The notes: a model not told the origin generated them from the letters alone. A stretch of DNA of 5,927 bases from Candidatus Bathyarchaeota archaeon (GCA_030691555.1 JAUYEB010000157.1:1-5927), one strand, 5' to 3'. Positions 1 through 5,914 are shown, counted from the stretch's first letter. Numbers and translations: made by a program.

Positions 1-567
1 TTCCTCACCCCGGTGGATGGCGCCTACCTGGTGGAGATCGGCTCTCCCCAGGGCGAGGCGATTCTGACCGGCTGGGGCAAGGCGCGTGAGGCCGTCTACG
101 AGGATCGCGTGAAGCTGCGCAACTTCCTGCGGCATAAGGAAGAGGTCTTCCCCTCCCCCCTGGACGCCAAGGTGGAGGAGCTGCCGGGCATCCTGGGACG
201 TAGTTGGAACAGCCTGCTGTGGGACGTCCTGGGGGAGCGCTGTCTGGCCTGCGGCACGTGCAACCTGGTGTGCCCCACCTGCTACTGTTTTGATGTCCAC
301 GACGAGATGGACCTCTCCTTGACCGTCGGCGAGCGCTACCGCGTATGGGATAGTTGCCAGTTGGAGGGCTTTGCCAAGGTGGGCACCGGCGAAAACTTCC
401 GCGAAAGCCGCGCCTCCCGGCAGCGCCATCGCTTCTATCGCAAGGCGAAGTACCTGTACGAAAAGTACGGTCGCACCGCCTGCGTTGGCTGCGGACGCTG
501 CGCCCGCCAATGCCTGGTCAAGATCAATCCCGTAGAGGTATTCAACCAGCTCAAGGGGGGCGAATAA
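1..567 (+). CDS. hydB: Sulfhydrogenase / group 3b hydrogenase beta subunit, Fe-S protein (5'-truncated)
   Basis: This is the C-terminal part of an iron-sulfur electron-transfer subunit. The reading frame is open from base 1 and the start lies upstream, so the GTG at 13 is probably an internal valine. Counting visible residues, a first ferredoxin-type motif CLACGTCNLVCP sits at 81-92 (C81, C84, C87, C91) and is followed by two further cysteines, C94 and C96, in CPTCYCFDV. A second motif has C161, C164, C167 and C171, with Leu instead of the usual Pro after the last Cys. Between them are WDSC (C119) and an Arg/His-rich NFRESR...RHRFYRK stretch. The CPTCYCFD pattern is typical of sulfhydrogenase beta and anaerobic sulfite reductase subunit A. 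The family is usually about 330-370 aa, so roughly half is missing. The subunit should pass electrons between the flavoprotein (gamma) and the hydrogenase dimer. The assignment is strengthened by the gamma, delta and alpha genes that follow; AsrA is the alternative but does not fit that context. Confidence 0.88.
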   Translation, partial: FLTPVDGAYLVEIGSPQGEAILTGWGKAREAVYEDRVKLRNFLRHKEEVFPSPLDAKVEELPGILGRSWNSLLWDVLGERCLACGTCNLVCPTCYCFDVHDEMDLSLTVGERYRVWDSCQLEGFAKVGTGENFRESRASRQRHRFYRKAKYLYEKYGRTACVGCGRCARQCLVKINPVEVFNQLKGGE

Positions 568-568
568 C

Positions 569-1396
569 ATGATCGACCGCACCATCTTCACCCCCAGGCT
601 CGCCCAGATCGTGCGCAAGGAGCAGTTCACCACGAAGGAGACCTTCTACGAGATGCGCTTCAAGGACGGGAGCGACCTGGGCCACGACCCCGGCCAGTTC
701 GTGGAGGTCAGCGTCTTCGGCTACGGCGAGGCGCCCATCTCCATCTCGTCCTCGCCCACCCGCGGACCCAATTTCCAGCTCTGCGTGCGCACCGTGGGCG
801 ACCTGACCACCGCGCTGGCAAGCCAGCCCGTCGGCGCCACCGTGGGCGTGCGCGGCCCCTTCGGCCGGGGCTTTGACCTGAACGCCATGCGCGGCCACGA
901 TGTACTCTTCATCGCCGCCGGGCTGGGCCTGGTGCCCCTCCGCTCGCTTATCGTGAACGTGCTTGACGAGCGCCCCGACTTCAAGCGGGTCATCCTTATG
1001 TACGGCACCAAGAACCCCTCCGAGATCCTCTTTCGCGACGAACTTGAGCAGTGGAAGTCGCGCCACGACGTGGAGTTCTACCAGACCGTGGACTTGGCCG
1101 ATAGCTCCTGGACCGGCAACGTCGGAGTTGTCACCACCCTGTTCAAGTTCGTAGCGCTGGACCGTCTGAACACGGTTCCCGTTATAGTGGGTCCGCCCAT
1201 CATGTTCAAGTTCGCGGTCAAGGAAGTCCTCCGAAAAGGCATCCCCGAGGACCGCATTCTGCTCTCGTTGGAGCGGCGCATGAAATGCGGCATTGGCAAG
1301 TGCGGCCACTGCCAGATCAACGACGTCTACGTCTGCCAGAAGGGGCCAGTCTTTAGCTACGCGGAGCTGAAACGACTGGAGGAGGCGAAAATATAG
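569..1396 (+). CDS. hydG: Sulfhydrogenase / group 3b hydrogenase gamma subunit, FAD/NAD(P)-binding with [2Fe-2S]
   Basis: This is a 275-aa soluble flavoprotein of the ferredoxin-NADP reductase / dihydroorotate dehydrogenase electron-transfer family, and the NAD(P)(H)-reacting module of the enzyme. An N-terminal FAD-binding beta-barrel covers about residues 1-100, with the flavin motif PISISSSP at 56-63. A Rossmann-like nucleotide domain follows, with FIAAGLGLVPLRSL (G118, G120, P123) and a later VGPPIM segment. The C-terminus carries four cysteines, C240, C245, C248 and C256 (C-x4-C-x2-C-x7-C), the [2Fe-2S] ligand pattern of this family, within ERRMKCGIGKCGHC. The start ATG lies 1 nt after the beta stop and has a purine-rich AAGGGGGG about 8 nt upstream, so translation is probably coupled. 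Group 3b enzymes commonly prefer NADP(H), but the sequence alone does not settle the cofactor. AsrB of sulfite reductase is a homologue; the adjacent NiFe genes favour the hydrogenase role. Confidence 0.92.
   Translation: MIDRTIFTPRLAQIVRKEQFTTKETFYEMRFKDGSDLGHDPGQFVEVSVFGYGEAPISISSSPTRGPNFQLCVRTVGDLTTALASQPVGATVGVRGPFGRGFDLNAMRGHDVLFIAAGLGLVPLRSLIVNVLDERPDFKRVILMYGTKNPSEILFRDELEQWKSRHDVEFYQTVDLADSSWTGNVGVVTTLFKFVALDRLNTVPVIVGPPIMFKFAVKEVLRKGIPEDRILLSLERRMKCGIGKCGHCQINDVYVCQKGPVFSYAELKRLEEAKI
1378..1385 (+). promoter_or_regulatory. Shine-Dalgarno for the hydrogenase small-subunit gene
   Basis: GGAGGAGG lies inside the end of the gamma gene, 13 nt before the ATG at 1399 and 19 nt before an in-frame ATG at 1405. 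The shorter distance supports 1399 as the start, although spacing is a little long for either, so the protein could begin MSMRP or MRP. Confidence 0.6.
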
Positions 1397-1398
1397 CC

Positions 1399-2142
1399 AT
1401 GAGCATGAGACCGAAAGTTGCCTTCTTTGATTTCGCCAGTTGCGAGGGCTGCCAACTCCAGATCGCCAACCTGGAGGACGAGTTGCTGGACGTGCTGAGC
1501 CTCATTGAGCCCGTCAACTTCCGCGAAGTGATGACCGAGCGCTCCGACGACTACGCCGTGGCCTTCATTGAGGGCGCTTGCACGCGTCCTCACGATGAAG
1601 AGCGCCTCAAGGAGATCCGCTCTCACGCCGCAATCCTGGTGGCCTATGGCGCCTGCGCTCACCTGGGCGGCGTGAACTGCATGAAGAACTTCTTTGACCA
1701 GGACCAGGTGCGCGCCTATGTCTATGGCGACAAGGCGGCCTGGTTTGATACCTACCCCGCGCGACCCATCAGCGCCGTTGTGAAGGTTGATGCCGTCATC
1801 CCCGGCTGCCCGGTGGACAAGAACGAGGTGCTGGCGACGGTGAAGGCCCTGCTTATGGGCAAGACACCGCGGCTGCCCGACTATCCCGTCTGCGTGGAGT
1901 GCAAGCTGGCCGAGAACGTCTGCGTCTTCGAGAAGGGCCTCACCTGCCTGGGCCCCGTCACGCGCGCCGGCTGCGGCGCCGTCTGCCCATCCTTCGGCAA
2001 CAAGTGCCTTGGCTGCCGCGGCTTGGTGGATAACCCCAACCTCAACGCCCACAAGGGCCTGCTGCAGGAACGCGGCCTCACCGTCGACCAGCTACTCAAC
2101 AGCTTCCGCATGTTCGACGGGTACCTGGAGGTGGCCAAATGA
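1399..2142 (+). CDS. hydD: [NiFe] hydrogenase small (delta) subunit, group 3b
   Basis: This 247-aa small subunit carries the Fe-S relay that links the NiFe site in the large subunit to the beta and gamma modules. The proximal [4Fe-4S] cluster signature is complete: SCEGC (C15, C18), YGACAHLGG (C86) and PGCP (C137). The C-terminal part holds eight more cysteines (C165, C168, C175, C183, C192, C196, C203, C206), enough for two further [4Fe-4S] clusters. There is no Tat signal (no RR-x-F-x-K) and no membrane anchor, so the enzyme is cytoplasmic, as expected for group 3. The length fits the short small subunits of groups 3b and 3c. C61 and C94 are additional cysteines with no obvious ligand role. 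The gene starts 2 nt after the gamma stop, and its stop overlaps the next start in ATGA. MvhG of group 3c is similar, but the flavoprotein partner and gene order favour 3b. Confidence 0.93.
   Translation: MSMRPKVAFFDFASCEGCQLQIANLEDELLDVLSLIEPVNFREVMTERSDDYAVAFIEGACTRPHDEERLKEIRSHAAILVAYGACAHLGGVNCMKNFFDQDQVRAYVYGDKAAWFDTYPARPISAVVKVDAVIPGCPVDKNEVLATVKALLMGKTPRLPDYPVCVECKLAENVCVFEKGLTCLGPVTRAGCGAVCPSFGNKCLGCRGLVDNPNLNAHKGLLQERGLTVDQLLNSFRMFDGYLEVAK
2127..2134 (+). promoter_or_regulatory. Shine-Dalgarno for the hydrogenase large-subunit gene
   Basis: GGAGGTGG, a near-perfect anti-16S match, lies in the 3' end of the small-subunit gene, 4 nt before the ATG at 2139. A second in-frame ATG at 2148 (MHIDV) would be 13 nt away. 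The site, together with the ATGA stop-start overlap, supports 2139 and translational coupling, which would help keep the two hydrogenase subunits in balance. Confidence 0.65.
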
Positions 2143-3431
2143 AAGATATGCACATTGACGTCCACTACCTCACCCGCGTGGAAGGGCACGCCAACATCGT
2201 CGTGAACACCAGCAACGGCGTCATTGACGAGCTGAGGCTGGAGATCATTGAGGCGCCCCGCTTCTTTGAGTCCATGCTCCTGGGCAAGAGCTACTACGAC
2301 GTGGCCCAGATCACCTGCCGCATCTGCGGCATCTGCGCCGTGGGCCACACCCTGGCCAGCCTCCGCGGCACCGAGGACGCCCTGGGCATCACCCCCTCGG
2401 AACAGACCGTGCTGCTGAGGAAGCTGATCCTGGACGCCGAAACCATCCAGAGCCACGTGCTGCACGACTACTTCCTGGTGGCGCCCGATTTCTTCGGCGT
2501 GGGGTCCGTGCTGCCGCTGGCCGCCAGCCACCCCGACGTGGTGAAGCGCGCCCTTCGCCTGAAGAAGCTGGCCAACGACATGTGCGTGACCATCGGCGGG
2601 CGGCCGGTGCATCCCATCAGCTTGGTGCCCGGCGGCTTCACGCACATTCCGACCGCAAGCGAGCTCCTCGCCATCAAGCAGCGCATCCTGGACGCCGTGC
2701 CCGACCTGCAGGCCACCGTGGACCTGTTCAAGACCCTGCCGATCCCGGCCTTCGACAATCCCACCGAGTACGTGGCACTGAAGAGCGATGTGGAATATGC
2801 CTTCTACGACGGCGACATCGCTAGCAGCGACGGCTGGCGCGTGCGGCCCCAGGAGTACCTGGACCGCATAAAGGAGCGCGTCGTCCAGCACTCGTCGTGC
2901 AAGCATGTCGGCGCTGTCAGGCCAAACTTCATGGTGGGAGCCCTGGCCCGCTTCAACCTGAACTACCTCCAACTCCATCCCATGGCCGCGGTGGCCGCCA
3001 AAGAGCTCGGACTGACCGGACCCAGCACCAACTCCTTCATGATCAGTGTGGCCCAGTTGGTGGAGGCCATCCATGCCGCCGAGGATTCGCTCACCATCAT
3101 AGACGAGCTCCTGCGCCGGGGACTGAAAGACGAACCATTGGCCCCGCCAACCCGGCACGGCCGCGGCGTCGGCGCCGTGGAGGTGCCCCGGGGACTGCTC
3201 ATCCACGACTACACCTACGACGAGCAGAACCGCATCACTGCCAACAACCTGATCATCCCCACTACAATGAACATGGCCAACATTGAGTTTGACATGCGCG
3301 ACTTGGTGCCCAGGCTTCTTCAGGCCGATAAGTCCCAGAGCGAGATAACCCTGGCTTTGGAGATGCTCACCCGCGCCTACGACCCGTGCATCTCTTGTTC
3401 TGTGCATATGCTCCACGTCACCTTCGTCTGA
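2139..3431 (+). CDS. hydA: [NiFe] hydrogenase large (alpha) subunit, group 3b
   Basis: This 430-aa catalytic subunit houses the Ni-Fe(CN)2CO site for reversible H2 oxidation. TRVEGH near the N-terminus (E15) is the conserved early motif. The L1 motif RICGICAVGH gives nickel ligands C63 and C66, with H70. The L2 motif DPCISCSVH near the C-terminus gives C417 and C420, ending at H423. All four ligands are Cys codons; there is no in-frame TGA that would suggest selenocysteine. Seven residues, MLHVTFV, follow H423. Large subunits of this class are normally cleaved after the L2 histidine by a maturation endopeptidase once nickel is inserted, so this tail is probably a short pro-peptide. The length is typical of group 3b. 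No HypA-F or maturation protease gene is visible nearby, so maturation factors must be encoded elsewhere. A 45-nt gap separates this gene from the signalling genes downstream. Confidence 0.95.
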   Translation: MKDMHIDVHYLTRVEGHANIVVNTSNGVIDELRLEIIEAPRFFESMLLGKSYYDVAQITCRICGICAVGHTLASLRGTEDALGITPSEQTVLLRKLILDAETIQSHVLHDYFLVAPDFFGVGSVLPLAASHPDVVKRALRLKKLANDMCVTIGGRPVHPISLVPGGFTHIPTASELLAIKQRILDAVPDLQATVDLFKTLPIPAFDNPTEYVALKSDVEYAFYDGDIASSDGWRVRPQEYLDRIKERVVQHSSCKHVGAVRPNFMVGALARFNLNYLQLHPMAAVAAKELGLTGPSTNSFMISVAQLVEAIHAAEDSLTIIDELLRRGLKDEPLAPPTRHGRGVGAVEVPRGLLIHDYTYDEQNRITANNLIIPTTMNMANIEFDMRDLVPRLLQADKSQSEITLALEMLTRAYDPCISCSVHMLHVTFV

Positions 3432-3476
3432 TCCGCTCTACCCGACTCAGGGGAATCCAGACACGAGGAGAAAAGC

Positions 3477-3929
3477 ATGGTTTCGATTGACATGTTGCGC
3501 CCGGCCAGCCTCTTTGAGGGGCTTACCGACGATCAGCTCGCTCAGGTGTCCAAGATCGCATCTCAGGTGACCGTCCAGGCCAACCAGTATGTCTTCGGGG
3601 AGAACGATGGGGCGAGCGACCTGTACATCGTAGTCAGCGGACGGGTCGCGGTGCTCATTGACATCGGTGGTGGGAAACAGACCATGGTAGACACAATCAG
3701 CCCTGGCGAGACCTTCGGCTGGTCTGCGGTGGTTCCCCCGCACATAATGACAGCCTCCGCCAAAGCGGTTGAGCCCACCGTCCTGCTCAGCGTGCCAGGA
3801 CGGCAGGTCCGCGACTTCTGTCTCACCGATTGTCGCATGTGCTACCAGATCATGGAGAACCTGGCCTGCACCATTTCCACTCGGCTCAAGGATACTCGCC
3901 TGCAACTTACCAGCCTGGCCTCCACGTGA
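3477..3929 (+). CDS. Stand-alone cyclic-nucleotide-binding (CNB) domain protein, no HTH
   Basis: This 150-aa protein of the Crp/CAP effector-domain fold lacks the helix-turn-helix of Crp/Fnr regulators. The opening LFEGLTDDQLAQVSKIAS (12-29) is the typical N-terminal helix. FGENDGASDLYIVVSGRVAVL (40-60; E42, G55) forms the beta-roll core, and PGETFGWSAVVPPHIMTASA (76-95) occupies the phosphate-binding-cassette position. The cassette keeps G77 and E78, but the Arg normally following the Pro (PRAA) is absent (HIM instead), so classical cAMP binding is doubtful. The C-terminal helices end in STRLKDTRLQLTSL. Four cysteines (C115, C119, C122, C131) cluster there, the first three as CX3CX2C. GAGGAG 6 nt before the ATG supports the start. 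With no output domain, the protein probably acts through a partner, plausibly the adjacent kinase or the hydrogenase; that link is inference. Fold assignment is firm; ligand and role are unknown. Confidence 0.85.
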   Translation: MVSIDMLRPASLFEGLTDDQLAQVSKIASQVTVQANQYVFGENDGASDLYIVVSGRVAVLIDIGGGKQTMVDTISPGETFGWSAVVPPHIMTASAKAVEPTVLLSVPGRQVRDFCLTDCRMCYQIMENLACTISTRLKDTRLQLTSLAST

Positions 3930-3952
3930 GATGACTGGTTGTCTGCACGCCG

Positions 3953-3968
3953 GGGAGGGTGAACTCCC
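3953..3968 (+). promoter_or_regulatory. Hairpin overlapping the kinase Shine-Dalgarno and abutting its GTG start
   Basis: GGGAG (3953-3957) can pair with CTCCC (3964-3968) around a 6-nt loop GGTGAA, directly before the GTG at 3969. The purine-rich SD candidate GGGGAGGGTG (3952-3961), about 7 nt from the start, would be partly locked in the stem and loop. Five mostly G-C pairs are visible; the regulatory meaning is inference. Confidence 0.35.
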
Positions 3969-5447
3969 GTGAATGACAGAATTCTCGTCGTAGATGACGA
4001 GCGCGGACTGCGGGAAGGATGCAAGCGCGTCCTGGTTCCCGAGGGCTATCTGGTGGAATCGGCGGACAGCGGAGAGGGGGGATGGGCGCTGGTGAAAACC
4101 ATCCCCTACGATTTGCTCCTCATAGATGTGATGATGCCAGGCATGAGCGGCCTGGACTTGCTGAGCCGTGTCCTGCAGCACGATCCCGATCTCGTCTGCG
4201 TCGTCATCACCGGGTACGCCACGCTGGAAACCGCCGTGGAGGCCACGAAGCGTGGCGCCTTTGACTTCCTGCGTAAGCCCTTCAGTCCCGAAGAGCTCGT
4301 CAATCTGGTGCGAAAGGGGTTGGAGAAGCGCCGTCTGTCCGTGGAAGCCCGGCGGTTGCGCGAGGAACGCGAGCAGAACCTGCTGGCCCTGGCCACAGAG
4401 CAGTCACGCCTGCGCACGGTCATCAACGCCATGAGTGACGGAGTGCTTGTGGTGAACCTTGAAGGCACTCTAGTCCTCTACAACCCCGCGGCGGTACGCC
4501 TCGCCGATTTCCGCCGATTCCCGGCCGTCGGCTCCAACGTCCAGGACTGTCTGGCTGACTCGTCCCTGGTGGAACACATTCATGTTGAGCTGTCCGGCTC
4601 GCCGCCGGAGCGCTCCCTCATCTCGCAGGAAACGCTGGTCGGCCAACTAACCGTGTTGGCCAGCATCGCCCCCGTGCGTGACGAGCGGGGCCAGCTCCTG
4701 GGCGCTGTCGTTCTCCTTCGCGACATCAGCCACCTTAAAGAACTGGATAGGCTGAAATCCGAGTTCGTATCCATGGTCTCACATGAGCTCAAGGCGCCCC
4801 TCAGCGCCATTGAAGGCTACCTGGATACCATTCTCGCCGGATACGCCTCGGACCCCGAGAAACAGCGCCGCTGGCTGGAACGCTCCCGCGAACGTACCTC
4901 GGCCTGCCTGGCCCTGATCAAGGATCTGCTGGACCTCTCTCGCATGGAAACCCGCAAGGTGCAGCGCCAGGTGGAGCCGCTGGCGGTATCCGAACCCGTG
5001 GCCGAGGCCGTCGCCCTTCTCAAGGGCCAGGCCGACGCCAGTCAGATCACCGTGACCACCGACCTGCCAGCCGATCTGCCGCGCATAGAGGGGTCGCGCG
5101 AAGAGCTCTCGCGGCTCTTCACCAATCTGGTGAGCAATGCCATCAAGTACAACCGGCGGGGAGGCAAGGTGACCATCGCCGGCCAGACCGATGGCGCCTA
5201 CCTGAAGATCGCCGTCACCGATACCGGCATCGGCATCCCCGCGGCGGCACTGCCAAATCTCTTCAATGAGTTCTATCGTGTAACGACGCCGGAGACGCGA
5301 TACATCGCCGGAACGGGCCTGGGCCTGTCCATCGTCAAGCGAATTGCTGATGCCCATCAGGGCCAGGTCACCGTTCAAAGCCTGCCGGGCTCGGGCAGCA
5401 CGTTCGCGGTATTCCTTCCGATTCCCGTCGCCCCCCACCTTCAATAA
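3969..5447 (+). CDS. Hybrid sensor histidine kinase: N-terminal REC, coiled coil, PAS, HisKA, HATPase_c
   Basis: This 492-aa soluble kinase has no transmembrane segments. The N-terminal receiver covers about residues 3-120, with acidic pair D9/D10, phospho-acceptor D53 in IDVMMPGMSG, T81 and K103. A charged coiled coil rich in E/R/Q (about 112-148) leads to a PAS domain (about 149-253; MSDGVLVVNLEGTLVLYNPA). HisKA follows with SHELKAPL and phospho-acceptor H272, then a HATPase domain with N-box N386/N390, G1 box DTGIGIP (418-424) and G2 box GTGLGL (448-453). All catalytic boxes appear intact, so it should autophosphorylate. The HExxT/N position used for phosphatase activity is Ala (A276). The receiver in front suggests that phosphorylation by another kinase, or feedback, controls activity, while PAS may bind a redox or small-molecule cofactor. 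The start is GTG at 3969, since the acidic-pair strand begins a few residues later and an SD precedes it; the ATG at 3973 is out of frame. Partner: probably the response regulator 13 nt downstream. Confidence 0.92.
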   Translation: MNDRILVVDDERGLREGCKRVLVPEGYLVESADSGEGGWALVKTIPYDLLLIDVMMPGMSGLDLLSRVLQHDPDLVCVVITGYATLETAVEATKRGAFDFLRKPFSPEELVNLVRKGLEKRRLSVEARRLREEREQNLLALATEQSRLRTVINAMSDGVLVVNLEGTLVLYNPAAVRLADFRRFPAVGSNVQDCLADSSLVEHIHVELSGSPPERSLISQETLVGQLTVLASIAPVRDERGQLLGAVVLLRDISHLKELDRLKSEFVSMVSHELKAPLSAIEGYLDTILAGYASDPEKQRRWLERSRERTSACLALIKDLLDLSRMETRKVQRQVEPLAVSEPVAEAVALLKGQADASQITVTTDLPADLPRIEGSREELSRLFTNLVSNAIKYNRRGGKVTIAGQTDGAYLKIAVTDTGIGIPAAALPNLFNEFYRVTTPETRYIAGTGLGLSIVKRIADAHQGQVTVQSLPGSGSTFAVFLPIPVAPHLQ

Positions 5448-5452
5448 GGAGG
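5446..5452 (+). promoter_or_regulatory. Shine-Dalgarno for the response-regulator gene
   Basis: AAGGAGG overlaps the TAA stop of the kinase gene and lies 8 nt before the ATG at 5461. This is the strongest ribosome site in the window. It fixes the start at 5461 and rules out the open frame that extends back to 5344 inside the kinase gene. The overlap suggests translational coupling of kinase and regulator. Confidence 0.75.
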
Positions 5453-5460
5453 ATACACGC

Positions 5461-5883
5461 ATGTCATTCAGGCCACCGGAGCCACCCAAGCTACCAAAAC
5501 TACGAATCCTGCTCATTGACGATGACGTAGATCTTAATGAGATGAACAAGGACGTCCTGGAGGCAAACGGTTACGCCGTGGCCGTGGCCTTCAGCGGCGA
5601 GGAAGGCCTCAAGAAGGCCGCGGAGGACCACCCGGACCTGATCGTCTTGGACGTTATGATGGACTACAAGACCGAGGGGTTCCACGTCACCTACGATCTG
5701 CGGCAGATCCCCGGCCTCAAGACCACGCCCATCCTGATGGTCACGGGCATCAACAGGGAGGACTTCATCGGCCGCTTCCAGCCTGACCCCACCTGGCTGC
5801 CGGTGGACCAACTGCTGGACAAGCCTCTCACGCCCCAGCGCCTGCTGGAAGAGATCAGCAAGACCCTCCACCGACCAGGCTAG
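5461..5883 (+). CDS. Single-domain response regulator (REC only)
   Basis: This 140-aa CheY-like receiver has no output domain. A proline-rich leader (MSFRPPEPPKLPK) precedes the first strand ILLIDDD, giving acidic residues D20-D22. The phospho-acceptor is D64 in VLDVMMDYKTEGF, with T95 in MVTGIN and K121 in LLDKPL. The usual Pro after DVMM is Asp here and the following loop reads DYKTEG. The segment between T95 and K121 (NREDFIGRFQPDPTWLPVDQ) is about four residues longer than in CheY. These features mark a divergent receiver subfamily, but the five key active-site residues are kept, so phosphorylation is expected, most simply from H272 of the kinase encoded 13 nt upstream. It could act as a phosphate shuttle to another protein or bind a target directly. 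The frame ends at TAG 5881-5883 and no further gene starts before the window ends. Confidence 0.9.
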   Translation: MSFRPPEPPKLPKLRILLIDDDVDLNEMNKDVLEANGYAVAVAFSGEEGLKKAAEDHPDLIVLDVMMDYKTEGFHVTYDLRQIPGLKTTPILMVTGINREDFIGRFQPDPTWLPVDQLLDKPLTPQRLLEEISKTLHRPG

Positions 5884-5897
5884 ATTCCGCTCGCCAT

Positions 5898-5914
5898 CCC
5901 ACGTCCGCGGTGGG
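5898..5914 (+). other. Weak hairpin after the response-regulator gene
   Basis: CCCAC (5898-5902) and GTGGG (5910-5914) can form a 5-bp stem with a 7-nt loop, 14 nt after the last stop. No run of T follows, so it does not look like a standard intrinsic terminator. It might be part of a larger structure cut by the window edge. Confidence 0.25.

Noticed and set aside
13..15. GTG at 13 as the real start of the beta subunit
   Set aside because: The frame stays open to base 1, no Shine-Dalgarno is visible, and the family needs about 150-180 more residues upstream.
551..1309. 252-codon minus-strand open frame opposite the gamma gene
   Set aside because: It is low-complexity His/Ala/Gly-rich translation with no motif; the plus strand has full FAD, NAD(P) and 2Fe-2S signatures.
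1881..3416. 511-codon open frame on the minus strand, antisense to hydD and hydA
   Set aside because: It lies opposite two genes with complete hydrogenase motifs. Its translation is rich in G, V, H and A with no recognisable domain, as expected for the shadow of a GC-rich gene.
3432..3476. Promoter or terminator between hydA and the CNB gene
   Set aside because: The 45 nt show a GAGGAG ribosome site but no convincing -35/-10 pair, inverted repeat or T-run.
3447..4181. 244-codon minus-strand open frame across the CNB gene and kinase start
   Set aside because: It spans two well-supported plus-strand genes and shows no domain.
5344..5460. Upstream extension of the response-regulator frame into the kinase gene
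   Set aside because: The extra 39 residues are Arg/Ala-rich and overlap the kinase HATPase domain. A strong AAGGAGG precedes the ATG at 5461, and the receiver fold begins only after that ATG.
4779..5549. 256-codon minus-strand open frame opposite the kinase
   Set aside because: It overlaps the HisKA and HATPase coding region and looks like a compositional shadow.
5898..5914. Intrinsic terminator at the end of the operon
   Set aside because: Only a 5-bp stem is present and it is followed by GC-rich sequence without a T-tract; it is listed only as a weak hairpin.
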